Assembly (NCBI GenBank): GCA_964017145.1
Contig: OZ024846.1
Location: forward strand, 1,240,001 to 1,304,000
DNA: 64,000 nucleotides
Source: Agrocybe praecox
Lineage: Eukaryota; Basidiomycota; Agaricomycetes; Agaricales; Agrocybaceae
Reading direction: 5' to 3'
Part shown: in pieces, positions 1 to 12,030 of the stretch
How positions within the stretch are numbered: the stretch's first letter is position 1
How the letters are laid out: the number at the start of each line of letters is the position of its first letter
Made by a program: the position numbers and the translations under genes
The notes under the pieces: generated by a model
Told to the model about the DNA's origin: nothing
Seen by the model: the letters and a program-made list of their open reading frames with translations, nothing else
The model's database searches: none

Positions 1-1850
1 TCTTCCTACACGCTAGCATTATGCATGGATGCGCACTGTGACCGATTCGACCGTCCATGGAAAAAATTGGCAGATTCGCCACTGCGAAATTTCAAAGCAC
101 AACTGTCGATTAATAGGACGTCTTCTAGTTCAAATGCCCAGAATTGGAGCCCTCGGGCGTAGAACGATGACATCGCAACTTTATACATGCTTCAGTACCA
201 CCACCCTCTTAATTTACTCTCACTACTGGTCATATGCTATATGAGTCTTCGGTCAACTTCTTTTATAACGCTTATGGACTCAATTATAGAACGTGTTTGG
301 AGTATCTGAAGTTAAAATGGGCCTGTCTTTTCCTCATAACCGGTAGAAGAGTTATCAATTACACCACGAACAATATGTATCTCATAGTTTATTTTTGAAT
401 TTGATTCTAAGTCTCATTCAAAATCAACCTTTCCCTGAGGTCAAAAGTTGATTATCTCACCCATTTTTGTCACCTGGCTTCCATCTCCGTATCATCTCCC
501 CCATCTTCGCAAGGATATACTTATCTTCTTTCCAAAAACAGTTGGGTATTGCAATCTTTCATTCGTAGTTCTACACAGCTACTGGTAGCATCTTCAGAGA
601 CTGTGAGCAATATTTGGAGGATTCACATAGAATATTTACGCAGATTGCGCTTGATTCTCAACTTTCCTCGTGTTCTATTTTTGGATCTAGACGAAGTCAT
701 CTTGGCAAACCTTCACTGTTTCCATTCGGACCCTCATTTTTGGGCCATTCATTACTCAATATCCGGCATTAACCTATCATGAGAAACCATGCATCATGAT
801 GAATATTTTCTTGGACATAGCTTCCCTCGCATCGGAGCCTCTCTTCTTGAACTAGTCCGTCCAATTTCCCATGGTCCCAATGCTTGCTCCATTCTAAGTG
901 CAGGTCGGCGGGATACCAGCGCACGCCTAATGATATTGTCGTTCTCTTCCAACGCTTAAAGTCTCAGTAGGATGTGCGTTCTTCAATACGTGCAGTGTGT
1001 CGGTTACTGTGTGAGGTCAGTTGTGAGGCGTCCAGTATACGTAATTCTTATTGTTCATATCGATCATCGATCATCCTTTGATTGGTGGGGATTGGCGAAG
1101 ATCGGCTCCGCAAACCTTCTTTCATCGATAATTATGATTTAGCTTCCGGTCAGGTACGAAATTCAGGGTTATCATGTCTTCTTCTATCTGGGGCACACCT
1201 GTAAGCGTACCTAGCGCGGTGGTATATTTATGTATCGTGAGTAAACCGTGACATTCGACACCAATGACAGGCCTCGTTTTGATAAATGAATGCACTGTGA
1301 TCTACAGTTTGTGGAGGCGCATAAAGAAAGCGAGCGAAACGAATACTCGAGACAAATGTCGCATATATCGACTTGCCTTACTTGTACTGAATAGGCACCA
1401 CAGTGGGTGGATATTTGAACCTTAGTTTCGTCATTCGCATTGCACATTCTCCATCGACAATTACAAGAACGTGGCGTAGCTCTCAGAATGATAGTTATCT
1501 TTAGTTCTGAGGCAGTGGGCATGACCATTTTACACTTCTTAGTACGTTTATAAGTCGCAAAAAGAAGATTCCAAAGTACGGGACTTGAGATAATCGCGGC
1601 GGAAAGTAGGGTGAGAAAGAGATTGAAAACGATACCGAAGCAAGCTGCTTTGGGTTATGGTGAGGAAAATAGGTATAAAAGCTCTTGGTTCAAAACATTG
1701 TTTTCTTCAGAGTATTCATACTCATACTTTGCATTTATCTTCTTTTCTTCTTCACAACTTGCCTATCTTTCAAAAAAGCTTATACTTGCATCGAGTACGC
1801 TTTCCAGACCATCCTATGTTATGTTCTCTCATTAACGCATTACTTAGACC
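1..1850. other. Intergenic, no gene recognised
   Basis: Open frames here are short, overlap each other and show no family resemblance or codon pattern that I trust. The last 200 bases hold the promoter and leader of the decarboxylase gene that follows. Nothing else is supported. Confidence 0.5.
1674..1681 (+). promoter_or_regulatory. TATA box of the PSD/PsiD-like gene
   Basis: TATAAAAG lies about 175 bases upstream of the ATG at 1851 and is followed by a pyrimidine-rich stretch. That would leave a leader of roughly 140 bases, which is plausible for a basidiomycete gene. Assignment is by position and motif only. Confidence 0.4.
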
Positions 1851-3086
1851 ATGCCGATTCAAAGCGCCATCGTTAAGACCTTGGTCAACTACGTCAACGA
1901 AAGACCGGAGGTCAAACAGGCATTCGAAAATGCATTCGCCACGGCTCTCGCTACAGGAATTCTTGCCAAGTACAACATAGCTACATTGGACGATTACTTT
2001 GCCTTCTACGACACCATGGTCAAGTGGGTCCCACGGGAGAACTCTACTGGCACTCAAATTTACGAATATCTCTGCCTTTTCTACTTTGTGATCGACCAGT
2101 GGCCGATTTCTCAATACCAGACTCCCGTCAACCCCGCCGGCGGATGGACCTGGCTCTCCCAATGGCTCGTTAACTTTGCACAGCATATGGGCAAGTTCAT
2201 GGACACCACTGAGTCGATTACTCCGGAGACCCTGGCGACGTTCTACGCAGCTCCTGCCTACCATATGGAGGACTATGAGCCTCCAGAAGGCGGGTGGAAG
2301 ACATTCAACGAGTTCTTCGCTCGTCATATCAAACCCGATGTTCGTCCTATCGCTGGTATTGGCGACCCCACAGTGATAGACAGTCCCGCCGACTCCGCGT
2401 TTGGTGGCTCCTGGCCAATTGACGAGTTCTCCGAGACCGACTTCGCCGTCAAAGGTATCCCCTGGAACATCTCTCAGCTACTAGAGAGCACCGTGTTCGC
2501 CGACCGCTTCAAGGGAGGCAAGTTCATGCACGCCTTCTTGAATACGACCGACTACCACCGTCAGCACGCACCAGTCAGCGGCACGGTCGTGGAAGCCAGA
2601 GTCATTCCTGGAGTTTGTTATCTCGAAGTCACGGTGAAGAACGACTCCAAAGGTCAACCCAAGTTGGTTCCACGCAGAAATCTTGCCAAGCACCCCCGAA
2701 TAATGCCTATTGGTGGTCAATCCAATTCGGGCATTTCGCTTCCCGAGGATAGCAACATTCAACTACCTTCCAGCGATCTTCAGGCCCCAGATAGTCCAGG
2801 ATACCAGTTCATTCAGGCACGTGGACTTGTCGTCATCGATAGTCCCGAACTTGGTCTCGTCGGTGTTTTGCCAATCGGAATGGCCCAAGTATCGTCGGTC
2901 GTCCTTAGCGTTCAATTGGGGCAACAAATAAACAAGGGCGACGAGATATCTTACTTCCAAATGGGAGGTTCCGATATTGTCATGATCTTCGAAAACAAAG
3001 CAAATGTCACTTTCCCCAACCCAACTGATCCTCCCACCCACTACAACTTCGGTCAGCAGCTTGCCACAGCCAATCCATCCGCCTGA
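1851..3086 (+). CDS. Phosphatidylserine decarboxylase-family protein, PsiD-like
   Basis: A single intronless frame of 411 aa. PSD-family hallmarks are in order: FFARHIKPDVRPI, then DSPADSAF (catalytic Asp D181), then the YHRQHAPVSG box around residues 235-244 (catalytic His pair), and a C-terminal GGSD at 372-375. In the family, the Ser after the second Gly (S374) is where the proenzyme self-cleaves to form the pyruvoyl cofactor. There is no N-terminal membrane anchor or C2 domain. Residues 1-110 instead resemble the soluble N-terminal domain found in basidiomycete PSD-like decarboxylases such as the tryptophan decarboxylase PsiD. The substrate may therefore be a free aromatic amino acid rather than phosphatidylserine; this is inference. 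No other psilocybin-pathway gene (kinase, methyltransferase, P450) is nearby, so the product is unknown. Confidence 0.85.
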   Translation: MPIQSAIVKTLVNYVNERPEVKQAFENAFATALATGILAKYNIATLDDYFAFYDTMVKWVPRENSTGTQIYEYLCLFYFVIDQWPISQYQTPVNPAGGWTWLSQWLVNFAQHMGKFMDTTESITPETLATFYAAPAYHMEDYEPPEGGWKTFNEFFARHIKPDVRPIAGIGDPTVIDSPADSAFGGSWPIDEFSETDFAVKGIPWNISQLLESTVFADRFKGGKFMHAFLNTTDYHRQHAPVSGTVVEARVIPGVCYLEVTVKNDSKGQPKLVPRRNLAKHPRIMPIGGQSNSGISLPEDSNIQLPSSDLQAPDSPGYQFIQARGLVVIDSPELGLVGVLPIGMAQVSSVVLSVQLGQQINKGDEISYFQMGGSDIVMIFENKANVTFPNPTDPPTHYNFGQQLATANPSA

Positions 3087-4864
3087 ACACACGTGATTTA
3101 GTCGACACGTCAGCGCGCCTTGTATCCAATCACTACACATACCTCCAAAATTTCGCCCGACTCAGAAGGTTTTGACGCATCGACGAAGCTTGAATATTGG
3201 ATGGGGTCGTGTAATACTACTTTGATAAACTTTGATTGAGAAAAATACGTACTACAGAGGAATTGTACATTTAAATTTTGTAAGAAATATATGATCGCGT
3301 TTTAAGGTGTAGGGTTCGATGGATTTCAGTCTGCCTTGAGAAGTTTGATCGATCGATCAAATCGAGATCTGCACACCTAGTGCACCAGGTAATGATAAGC
3401 TATCAATATAAACGATGCGCGTCGAATAGACGCCCGTGCTGGGGAAGTACCTCCGATGCACAGAGAGGCGCTTGCTTCCCGTGGACTAGGCTCCTATAGG
3501 CTATAGTTCATCCTCCGACCAGTTCAATGAGAGTCCTACAAGTTATTAATGTACCCGTCGTGACGCCACGCTATGGTATGGTATGGTATGTATAAAGTCC
3601 AAACGTCCAGTACGTATAATTGATGCGATGCTCAAAAAAATCGTAAAAATTGTACCATTGTATCATACTAAATGAGTTGGTCTTACTTCCGCCGCTGCCT
3701 GCGCCCGCGGGCTCAGTCGAGGTCGGCGTACTTGAAGCTGTGGATGACCCTGAAGTAGCCAACGAAGAGGTTGCGTGTAGCCACTGTATCTCAAAAAACG
3801 CGTCTTTATATCCTGATGGTAGGCCACAGAGCTTTTCATCGTACTATTTTACGATAGCCCCAGTTTGGGGACTCCTAAGATCGACTTGAAGACTCACGCA
3901 GACTGTCTTAACAATATCTGTTGAATTCGCTAGCGGATTGATAGTGGATGAAGGAGCTGTACTACATTCCCTCAAGTACTCCGCTCCTGCCCTGCGAGGA
4001 AATGTTCACGTAGTACAGGATAGATATTGGAGGGGGACATAACAGTCAGGACTCAGAGCCGCAAAGGGTAATTTGGCGGATAAGATTCTGAGCTGAAAAT
4101 GTTTTGGTATGTCAAATCTGTCAGCAGTATTTGGGTAGCTTTCAGAAGGGGCGTCCCAATCAACTAGGTAAATAGAAGATGTTGAAGCAGTAGAACCCTT
4201 GATCAAAGCAGGAACGTTCGCCCTCTGCGTTAGAAGCGACAAATGAACTGGTGAGTATGCAGGATGAAGGCAAATATAGACGAAATAGAGGTCAATAAAA
4301 AAAACTGAAGTCAGCATAGAAAGTTAGAGTCAAGATAAAACGAAAAATCTTGTAAGGATATAAATAACTGCAGAATAAGTAAGAACGCGCGCTTGCTTGA
4401 GGCTTGCCCTTCAAGTACATCAGGCGCATGCACCCACTGTAGCTCTGACTTATACAAAAGCGGTATTGCGCACGCCCCTGCAGATGATCGTTGACAGCAA
4501 GTTGACAGGGATCATCTACGCTCGTGAGTTTGAACATCCCATTGTTGAAGATGTTTAAACTTTATTATACATGTGCTCTATCTTACCTCATTCCATGTAA
4601 TATATAACAACTGGAAAAAATCTGCCACAGGGGTATTATTCACTTGTCCTCCAATAAAAAACTGGGTTACAAATTACAATACATCGCGTGGGACGCAAAG
4701 TTAAACACGGTCAGTGTTAAGGAGTCCAAACCATCGTCCACGTGCCTTGAGGTTGCCGGTCCGGCTACTAGTCATTACATAATGCAAATACTTCCACTCG
4801 CTTATTTCTCTCTCTCCAAAACTTTGTGCAACACCTCCTACTTTTTGAATTCCAGAATGTCGAT
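3087..4864. other. Gene-poor interval
   Basis: After the decarboxylase stop the sequence is AT-rich. It contains a short (GGTAT)n run near 3574-3592 and one possible minus-strand exon patch, listed separately. I see no complete gene, but a small multi-exon secreted protein on the minus strand cannot be excluded. Confidence 0.4.
3680..3990 (-). CDS. Possible 3' exons of a secreted Ser/Thr-rich protein
   Basis: On the minus strand a patch reads EYLRECSTAPSSTINPL followed by NSTDIVKTVC and a consensus GTGAGT donor near 3894. After an acceptor ATACAG near 3790 the same phase continues into a Ser/Thr/Gly-rich tail (SSTASSTPTSTEPAGAGSGG). Spaced cysteines followed by a Ser/Thr-rich tail are typical of small GPI-type fungal surface proteins. 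I could not connect it to a start codon: the next upstream coding-looking stretch (about 4010-4220) would need an implausibly short intron. It may be a broken gene or a chance assembly of frames. Confidence 0.25.
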
Positions 4865-7800
4865 ATGTCTTCGAGCAAAAGGAGAAAGCTGGATAATCAA
4901 AATGAATTTGGATCTATTTCGCCAACTCTTTTGTCCGAAATCGACCGCGAAATAGAATTAGAAATAGCCATGAAACAGCAAATAGCGGACACTTTCGAAT
5001 CTCGGATTGCTTGGGCAGCGATGCTCAAGGAATCGCTATTGAAAGGTGATTACGATGATCATATATTATGAACAGAACTGACAGAAAATCTAGGCAGTGG
5101 AAGCGCTTCACAGGATACTTTTCGAAACGTCGCACTCGATGCTTTATTGGTTGTGGAACAGACTTCAGACCATATTCTTCGCCGCGACCCAGAGGCTCCT
5201 CCGTTACTTAATCTTCCAAGGGCGACTCCACGCAAGGTTTTGACTTTTGGACATAAAGCGAAGCCTTCTTTCTTGTACCTTCGGTCTAATCCCCTTGTAA
5301 ATCCCGAAGGAAATAGCCAGTATCACCTATATTTGTTAAAATGCCCAGGATGCGGAAGAACGACATTTACCTCGCTTCAAGGCCTTCTAAATCACGCTCG
5401 TCTCACACACGCACTCGAATGGGGAACGCATGATGAATGTATCCGAGCTTGTGCGGTTGTGGAAAACGATTTGGACGTGGACATGGGAATAGAAGTTGCT
5501 GTTGGGCCGATAGGTATATTACCAGGACTGCGCACGATATTTCAGAACGCGGTTGGAGCAACGCTGCAGATTGAAAACGAATGCCAACCAGAAGCTGATA
5601 GTGGCACTACTCCCGCAGAATTGACGAAGAAACCAACTGCAGCAAACCATCTCATTCAAACGCTTGGTTTGCATGAAGACTCGCCAGCTTTAGCTCCGTT
5701 TCTGGGCAAGGAAGCGATACGTAGAGGGATCAAAGTCTGGGATGAGGGGTTGGACGTTGATTTGGAAGCAGATGACTCTCCGCGAGAAATGCCCTCAAAA
5801 CGCATTTGGAAGATGCCTTTCGCGCCTCGGAATTTCTTGGAAAACGCGGCAGTTTTATCCAGAGAGGAGGACAAGGAATGCGATAAAGGGAAAACTGATG
5901 TGCCCATGCATGTTGATTCCGACATGCAGAGAACAGCCGAAGAAGTAATTTCTAGGCAAAGCCGATTCCATTTTATTGCACGAATCATTATTTCAGATCA
6001 CGGCTCGTGGATTCCTTTAGGTCTGCATTTTTTGCCTCACCATTTATCAGACCTTTCTCACGTTTTTGTTTCCGAAGAACACCGACCCGAGGAATACTCA
6101 AACTGGACACATAAATGGATGATATCCGTGGAAGCACCGTCATATGTAAGTAACCAGATGACCATCGTTTTATCAATGCTGAATTGTATACTCCAGGCCC
6201 GTAACATCACGACCGTACTGAACAGTGTAAACATAGTTTCGTCTGATCCCAACGTTCCTATCTACAGCCCTCCGGCAAAGTCAAATCCACCATTTGCGTT
6301 AGTTGGGTTTGCCAGCCAATCATTCCTTGCTAAAGTGGAACTATCGTTCACTGGAACATCTCGGGGACTCTCGGAACAGAAAGTGTCTTTTATGCACTGG
6401 GTTAACGTGCGTATACGATTTTTCGTTACCTGATTCTTTCTCAAACCATCCTTGCAGCTAGAAGTCGCGATGGGCCAGGAACAAGTCCTTGACGTAGAAT
6501 TAGACAAGCATACGGTCCTTAAGCCCCCTCAGCATTACGCTCCCATCAATATGAAGGATTTCTGGAGCCGTAAAGTGGAGTCCCTTCCAGTATCTGAAAA
6601 ACCTTCGAAAGAACTTCATCTCGACGAACTACTGGGCATTCCTGAAAGTAAGTTGTTATAAATCATGCAATAAGTCAACTATTAAGTATGTCTCAGAAAA
6701 TATAAAAAAACTTAAACAGATCGCAAAGCGGTTCCCTATGTTTATGCCCGGTAAGAGATGAGGCATAACTCTGCTCCAAGAAATTCGCTGACCATTAATT
6801 GTAATTTGTACCAGAAGAAGGGAAAGATGTCCAAGCGCCCATTCTTCCCTATCAACTCGTCCCATCGCTTACTCATTTCAAGGCCTTGACGATGGGGCGA
6901 CGGAAAGCAATCGAGGTATTTGCTACATCCATACCTAATTTCTGATTTATCTGATGCGGCTTGGTGTTAGTGGGGGCGTGCGAAGGCCATTCGAGATAAA
7001 TACACTCAAGAGATGCAAAAAACGCAAGACGAATCGATAGTTGATCTATCAGTGGCTGATGTTTATTATTGGATGTCTGAGAGCAAGTACTTCCCTCGAG
7101 AACGTCCTGCCGAAGTCGAGAGACCTGTTGCTGTGAAAGAAGAAATTTCTGGAGTTAAGCAAGAGGTCATGGAAGAATTTCCCAACTCCACACAAAAAGA
7201 GCAGCAGCACCGCTGGTGCCCGATATGTGGTATCGACTCAACTTTCCATGCAACCACGAAATCCGTCAAGGATGAAGAATTGGGTGAAGACGAGAAACCT
7301 AAAACACATTCTGCTCGTAGCAAAGTGTCAATTCTTGCTCGGGACGACGTGTGCCATGTTGTTCCTAGGGTTCTGCAAATAGCCAAATTACCCAGAATTA
7401 ACATCCGCCAGTTGTTAATAAATAGGGATCCACCAGCCCAACCACCACTGCTGCTCAGTGATACATCCGTATTACTCGACGACCGATCCTTGGTTTCTAC
7501 AGCTGACCCCAATATGACGATGTGGATTCGCCAACTCACGAAGGACCTCGGGAAATTTCGATTAGAACATCCGTTGAAAAGTGCAGACGCTCCAAATCCT
7601 CTGCCAGCATTCCCTTTGCACCAGTTTGGGGAAGACCGGATCGAAGTGGAGAGGCGTCTTTCCCCTTTTGCGCTCCTAGCTCTGGCCACAGGACAGTTTG
7701 CAACCCGCCTGATCAGAGATGGGATTGAAGTCGCAAATCGTGATAATGTCATTGCATCAGGTCAGGTTTCAAAAGGACGTAGAAGAAGGGTTAATAAAAA

Positions 7801-8005
7801 AACGGCGACTCAGCGACTCCTGACGCCGACACACATTCTTTCTGGAATGCTGGCACGCGGCCGAGGAAGAGCTTCCGCCCAGGATGAAATGGACCAAGTC
7901 ATTTTGTTGTCGCTCTCGAAGCTAGGAATTGCTGTCGAATCCGATTTCTGTGAACCTGGTACCAGTCGCCAGGGAGATATTACTCAAGTAAAGGTGGAGC
8001 AATAG
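4865..8005 (+). CDS. YEATS-domain chromatin protein with C2H2 zinc finger
   Basis: Predicted 940 aa from seven exons: 4865-5045, 5094-6145, 6197-6406, 6458-6647, 6697-6750, 6815-6915, 6971-8005. All introns are 48-64 nt and every junction keeps the frame. A basic nuclear-type start (SSSKRRK) is followed by a C2H2 finger near residues 144-166 (CPGCG, then HARLTH). A YEATS-like domain spans about 345-470, with the core WTHKWMISVEAP, an ITTVLNSVNIV strand and a PPFALVGFASQSFLAKVEL strand. Downstream are VSFMHW and VLDVELDKHTVL, as in YEATS2-type proteins. A second Cys/His cluster (WCPICG, near residue 676) lies in the C-terminal part. YEATS domains read acylated histone lysines, so a role in a histone acetyltransferase or remodelling complex is expected. 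The complex cannot be named from sequence. Confidence 0.78.
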
Positions 8006-8406
8006 TGCCCAAACCATCCGTATTTGGCGGTCCTCTTCAAGCTTTTTTTCCCATAAGGAACAAATTCTAGTCTTATTTTTGCGTTCCGAGGATTTTCAGT
8101 GGCAAAATCCTCGTATCGAGCTCCTCTTGCAGCTCCGACCGCTGTTTAGAATACAACCTTTTCTCTATCATTGTGGCACTTTCCCCTCAAGACTGGTGCA
8201 GCGCAGACAACTAGATTATTGGCCGTCCATCGAGTTTAATGGATGCTTCTCTAGTGATGCATCATCGCTTCTTTCACTTCTCGCCGGATACCAATACTAC
8301 TATATGTACCTGCCTGTCGAGCGCGAATCTTTATTCAACATCCTTGTTTTCTTTTTCTTTCCTTTCCTCTCGTTCTCTTCGTTATCGGTGTGGTAAACGT
8401 TGGACA
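8006..8406. other. Intergenic, promoter region of GH128 gene
   Basis: A 401-base spacer between the YEATS gene stop and the glucanase ATG. Its end is strongly T/C-rich (8335-8385), a common fungal core-promoter feature. No gene is seen. Confidence 0.4.
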
Positions 8407-9942
8407 ATGATGCTCGTTGCAGCGCCTCTTTTATATGTCCTTCTGTTCGCTGGCGATGCTTTTGCCGACCACATATTGAGGAGACGACATTTTCCACATC
8501 ACCGTTCACAATGTCGTCCTCGTTTGACAACTTCTACTTCTACTGAGGTTGTAGCACTAGTAACAACAACAACATTATCTACCAGTACATCAGACCATTC
8601 ATCGAGCTCCAGCACCGCTTTCACGGCAAACTATGGACCTCATTCTACCGGCTCGACTGCACAAACAACAGCGAGTCCCACATTCGTTTATTCGACTCCG
8701 GATCCTGTGACATCTTCCACCAGTCCGATTGTTTCGCCTACTGGGGAGAGTTCTACCACGACATTCTCGAATTCGACCTCAATATCCTCTATTACGACGA
8801 GCAGCAGTGAAATTGCTATCCCGCTCAGCACTTCTCTGACGCCGAATAATATCAAGGCCGGTATTGCTGGTGGAGATGCCTATCAGTTTATGGAGGACCA
8901 CATTGGGTGGTGGTATGATTGGTACGTATCCCAGACTATTCAAATTTCCGATGTGCTGAAAACTAGCGGATTTGTCTTTGTCTTTGTGTGTAAAGGTCGC
9001 CTACTCCTTTCAAACCAGGCAAGCCAATTGCCGTCCCGATGCTCTGGGGAGCGGGTACCGTTGACAAGCAAGATGCACAACGCCTTGTCGCGTTTGAGAA
9101 CTTGGCTACTGTGCCCACATACGTATTGGGCTTCGAGGAACCTGACTGTCCGAGTGGATCTGGGTCTGCGGATATGTCTGTCGGGCAAGGGGTGGCCAAG
9201 TGGGAGTCCTTGATCGCCCCGCTGAAGAAGCACGGCACGAAGTTGGGGAGTCCGTCGATGTGCAGTATGTGTTGTTTCTGCTTTCTGGAGGGAGTATGTG
9301 AGGCTGCGTCTAATGCTCACCGTCTACACTTTCTTTCATTTATAGAACAAGCCGATGAGACCTGGCTGGCCCAGTTCAAAACTCGGATCTCTACGCCCTG
9401 GGACTTTACCGCGGTTCATATAAACAAGAACAGCCTCGATGGCGTGATAAAAGATGTTGTTAGTGTATCGATTGCTATCCATAATGTCGATAATACTAAA
9501 TTGATGGACACATACCAGGAACATTACTTGAGCTACGGTAAACCTTTGTGGATCACCGAGTTCGCTTGCGTTGATGGTAAGCCCTCGTCCTTTTTCTTTT
9601 TTTAAAAAAAAGAAGAGAATCACTCATTATTCTCTACCCAGACTTCGAAAAATTCGTTCCATGTACGGACCAAGACGAGATTAACAATTTCATCCGGGAC
9701 GTCGTACCATATTTTGAGGGGAACAAGGATATCCTCGCCTACGCGTACAGCAATGGTCTTGGGCTAGGCGATGTGTGGCCGTTGATGAACGGGGGTTCAT
9801 TGAGGTTAGTCTTTCTTGCCTTTTTTCTTTTTTCTTTTTGCTCTTTTGGTATAATTATATTTGAATCCGCTTACTGACCCGTCGTCGTTCAAATAGCGAA
9901 TCAGGAAAGACATATCTGGCTGCTATTAGCAGGTACCATTGA
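8407..9942 (+). CDS. Secreted GH128 beta-1,3-glucanase (Asl1-like)
   Basis: Predicted 387 aa from six exons: 8407-8921, 8996-9264, 9346-9458, 9519-9576, 9642-9804, 9897-9942. An N-terminal signal peptide (MMLVAAPLLYVLLFAGDAFA) is followed by a Ser/Thr-rich, probably O-glycosylated linker to about residue 145. The glycosyl hydrolase core comes next: GIAGGDAYQF, WWYDW, PMLWG, VLGFEEPD (acid/base Glu region), LAVHINKN-like TAVHINKN, and KPLWITEFAC, where the Glu fits the nucleophile. The C-terminal AYAYSNGLG and GKTYLAAISRYH ending are typical. GH128 enzymes act on fungal beta-1,3-glucan, and the Asl1 group associates with cell walls. The first of two adjacent ATGs was chosen as start. Confidence 0.85.
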
Positions 9943-10190
9943 ATAGATGATAAACCTGTTTATTGAGAGATCTTGTAAAGACTTTCTTGTATGTATACTC
10001 CTGGGGAGGCATTTCCTTCGTATTTGATACAAACATAGTGTATAGATGACACAAGAAATATTACTTATTGTCCGGCCCTCTTTCACATTGCTTTTCTCCT
10101 TCGAGCCTAACCTAATGGTATTGTATTACAGTTCATCATCGCGTCATGATTGTGATTGTATACAAAGATATCGACAAATCGACAGCGCGA

Positions 10191-11854
10191 TCAATAAATA
10201 TATGGTATGATTCGGTATGGGACCATTTTCTTGTAAGTCTCCCAGTCTTCTCCATGCCTAATAATAAATAAACTGATGAGCCACAATGGTTCGATAAAAC
10301 AAAACAAAAATTGATCATCTTACTTGATAGCGCATGCTTCATCGTCGCGGCGTTGTCTGTGGATCAAGAGCACAGCGAAGTAGATGACGTAGAAGTACGT
10401 GATGGGGGTGTTGAAGCCGGTTGGGAGAGACCATGCGAGCGCCATGATCAAGTCGCCCCTTGAGATACGATTGACGTTAGTGGCTGATACTTCATAACAT
10501 ACGCCCTCGAACATATTACACGTACATGTAGTTGGGATGTCTGGAACGACCCCACCATCCGGATGTCAAGAGTTTGGAACCTTTCTTGGTCGTCATGAAT
10601 TTGAGGTCTGGTAAGGAAGGAAGGAAATCGGGGGTGAGAAACGCGCCATTTTCAGGCAAGAAAGAGATGGAGGGAGGGACATACTCTTGGGGTTTGTGCC
10701 ATTGCGGAAGTCGTTCTTTTCGCCATTGGCGTCGCGGAAGATGTAGTACCCAAGAGCATTTACCAAGATAACACCAACGGTGGCGAGAGGGCCGAGTTCG
10801 ATAGGGTGGGATGCCAGGTAACGCGCTTGGAGAGTGTAGACGAAGGGAACCCAGGCCAAGTCCCCGACGGAGAGCATGAAGCCAAAACCATCGCTGGTGA
10901 CATCCATGGTGGTGAAGAGAGCGGGCTGCGGAAGGCATCAGCGACTCTGGGATCGTACAAGAAAGAGGGTAATTTGGTTTACCTCGTTATAAAGCCCGTC
11001 GGCGACGTACCAGCCTTGGAAAGCGAGTACTAACCACATGGAATCAGTGACGTTTGCGATACCGCCCCGGCGCGTAGCCTGTTCACAAAGCATGCTGATG
11101 TTGATGAGGACCCAGAGAATCAAGCCGGGCCTGAGTTCATTGAAGGTCTTGATGTCGAATGATCCGATCGAGGGGTTCAATTCGCGTCCAATGTACCACT
11201 AGAGTAGATTAGTTCAGAGGTGTTTCCTTCGAGTTCTTTGAGAGGAATAACGTACGTCGTAAATCAAATTTCCAGAGTTTCCTCCCAAAGCCAAAAGTTT
11301 TCCAGGTCTGAAAGAAGCTATGTAGACGTAGGTGGCTTGAACAAAGGACATGACAATTGAAGCCGTGGCAAACCCGACCCATTTGTCGTAAATGAAGGTG
11401 AAAGATTCGGGTCCATAGCGCAGAACAACGCCCGATGTGATTCCAAGCGCGAGTAAGAAAGTGGAGAATGCTGCGCAAATCCCATGAGAATTTTAAAAAA
11501 TATGTCGTACCATAACGCACCATTAATTTTGTATGATATTTTCTGACCCGTTCTCAAAGTTGTGCCCGGCACTTGGTCTCCTGGCAGAATTGCCCATGCA
11601 AGGACGCAGAACACGTACCAAGCAAGATACATGAGGGCTGCTTGGGTATCCCACAATCCTTTCCACCATTCTGGATTTGTTACGGCGTGTAAAACACGTT
11701 CTGTGGAGATTTGTGGTGGGCACCCGCCGGTTTCCTCTGAACATCCAAAATAAAGCATGTAAACCACGGACGGAACGCCAACAGAGATGAGAAAGGCTCC
11801 TGGAGGACCGAGAAACTCATAATGAGTTGTCCGAGGGTTGAGTTGAGTAGTCAT
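10191..11854 (-). CDS. ERG24: Delta(14)-sterol reductase (ERG24/ERG4 family)
   Basis: Predicted 429 aa from seven minus-strand exons: 11521-11854, 11256-11470, 10983-11198, 10685-10925, 10526-10607, 10324-10458, 10191-10257. Both family signatures are intact: [20 protein letters not shown] (first signature) and [16 protein letters not shown] followed by HGEDW (second signature). [16 protein letters not shown] is also present, and the protein ends [10 protein letters not shown], as sterol C14/C24 reductases do. Many hydrophobic segments indicate a multi-pass ER membrane enzyme that uses NADPH to reduce the C14=C15 double bond during ergosterol synthesis. C14 reductase (ERG24) is preferred over C24(28) reductase (ERG4) from overall length and the N-terminal region; a phylogeny would settle this. 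Start MTTQLNP is preferred over an ATG five codons upstream. Confidence 0.85.
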
Positions 11855-12030
11855 GGTGGCAGGAAACAAGACCGAGTCGAGTGATTTTATTTTATTTATG
11901 TCGCCACTTACTTTCCCACTTCAACAAACAAAGTTAGACTGACCCCTAAAGGCCGTAAGGTACCGTGGCACTGGCTTGCTTTCTATTTCTATACACAACT
12001 AACTTTTTCTTTTCTTTCCATGTCCATGTC

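Noticed and set aside
1657..1980. Plus-strand open frame overlapping the start of the decarboxylase gene
   Set aside because: Out of frame with a strongly conserved PSD-family protein and without family features; a shadow frame.
1851..3086. Idea that the window contains a psilocybin gene cluster
   Set aside because: Only the decarboxylase resembles that pathway. No PsiK-like kinase, PsiM-like methyltransferase or PsiH-like P450 is found within 64 kb.
7066..7752. 228-aa minus-strand frame
   Set aside because: Lies antisense inside the last exon of the YEATS gene, whose frame is continuous and phased with six other exons.
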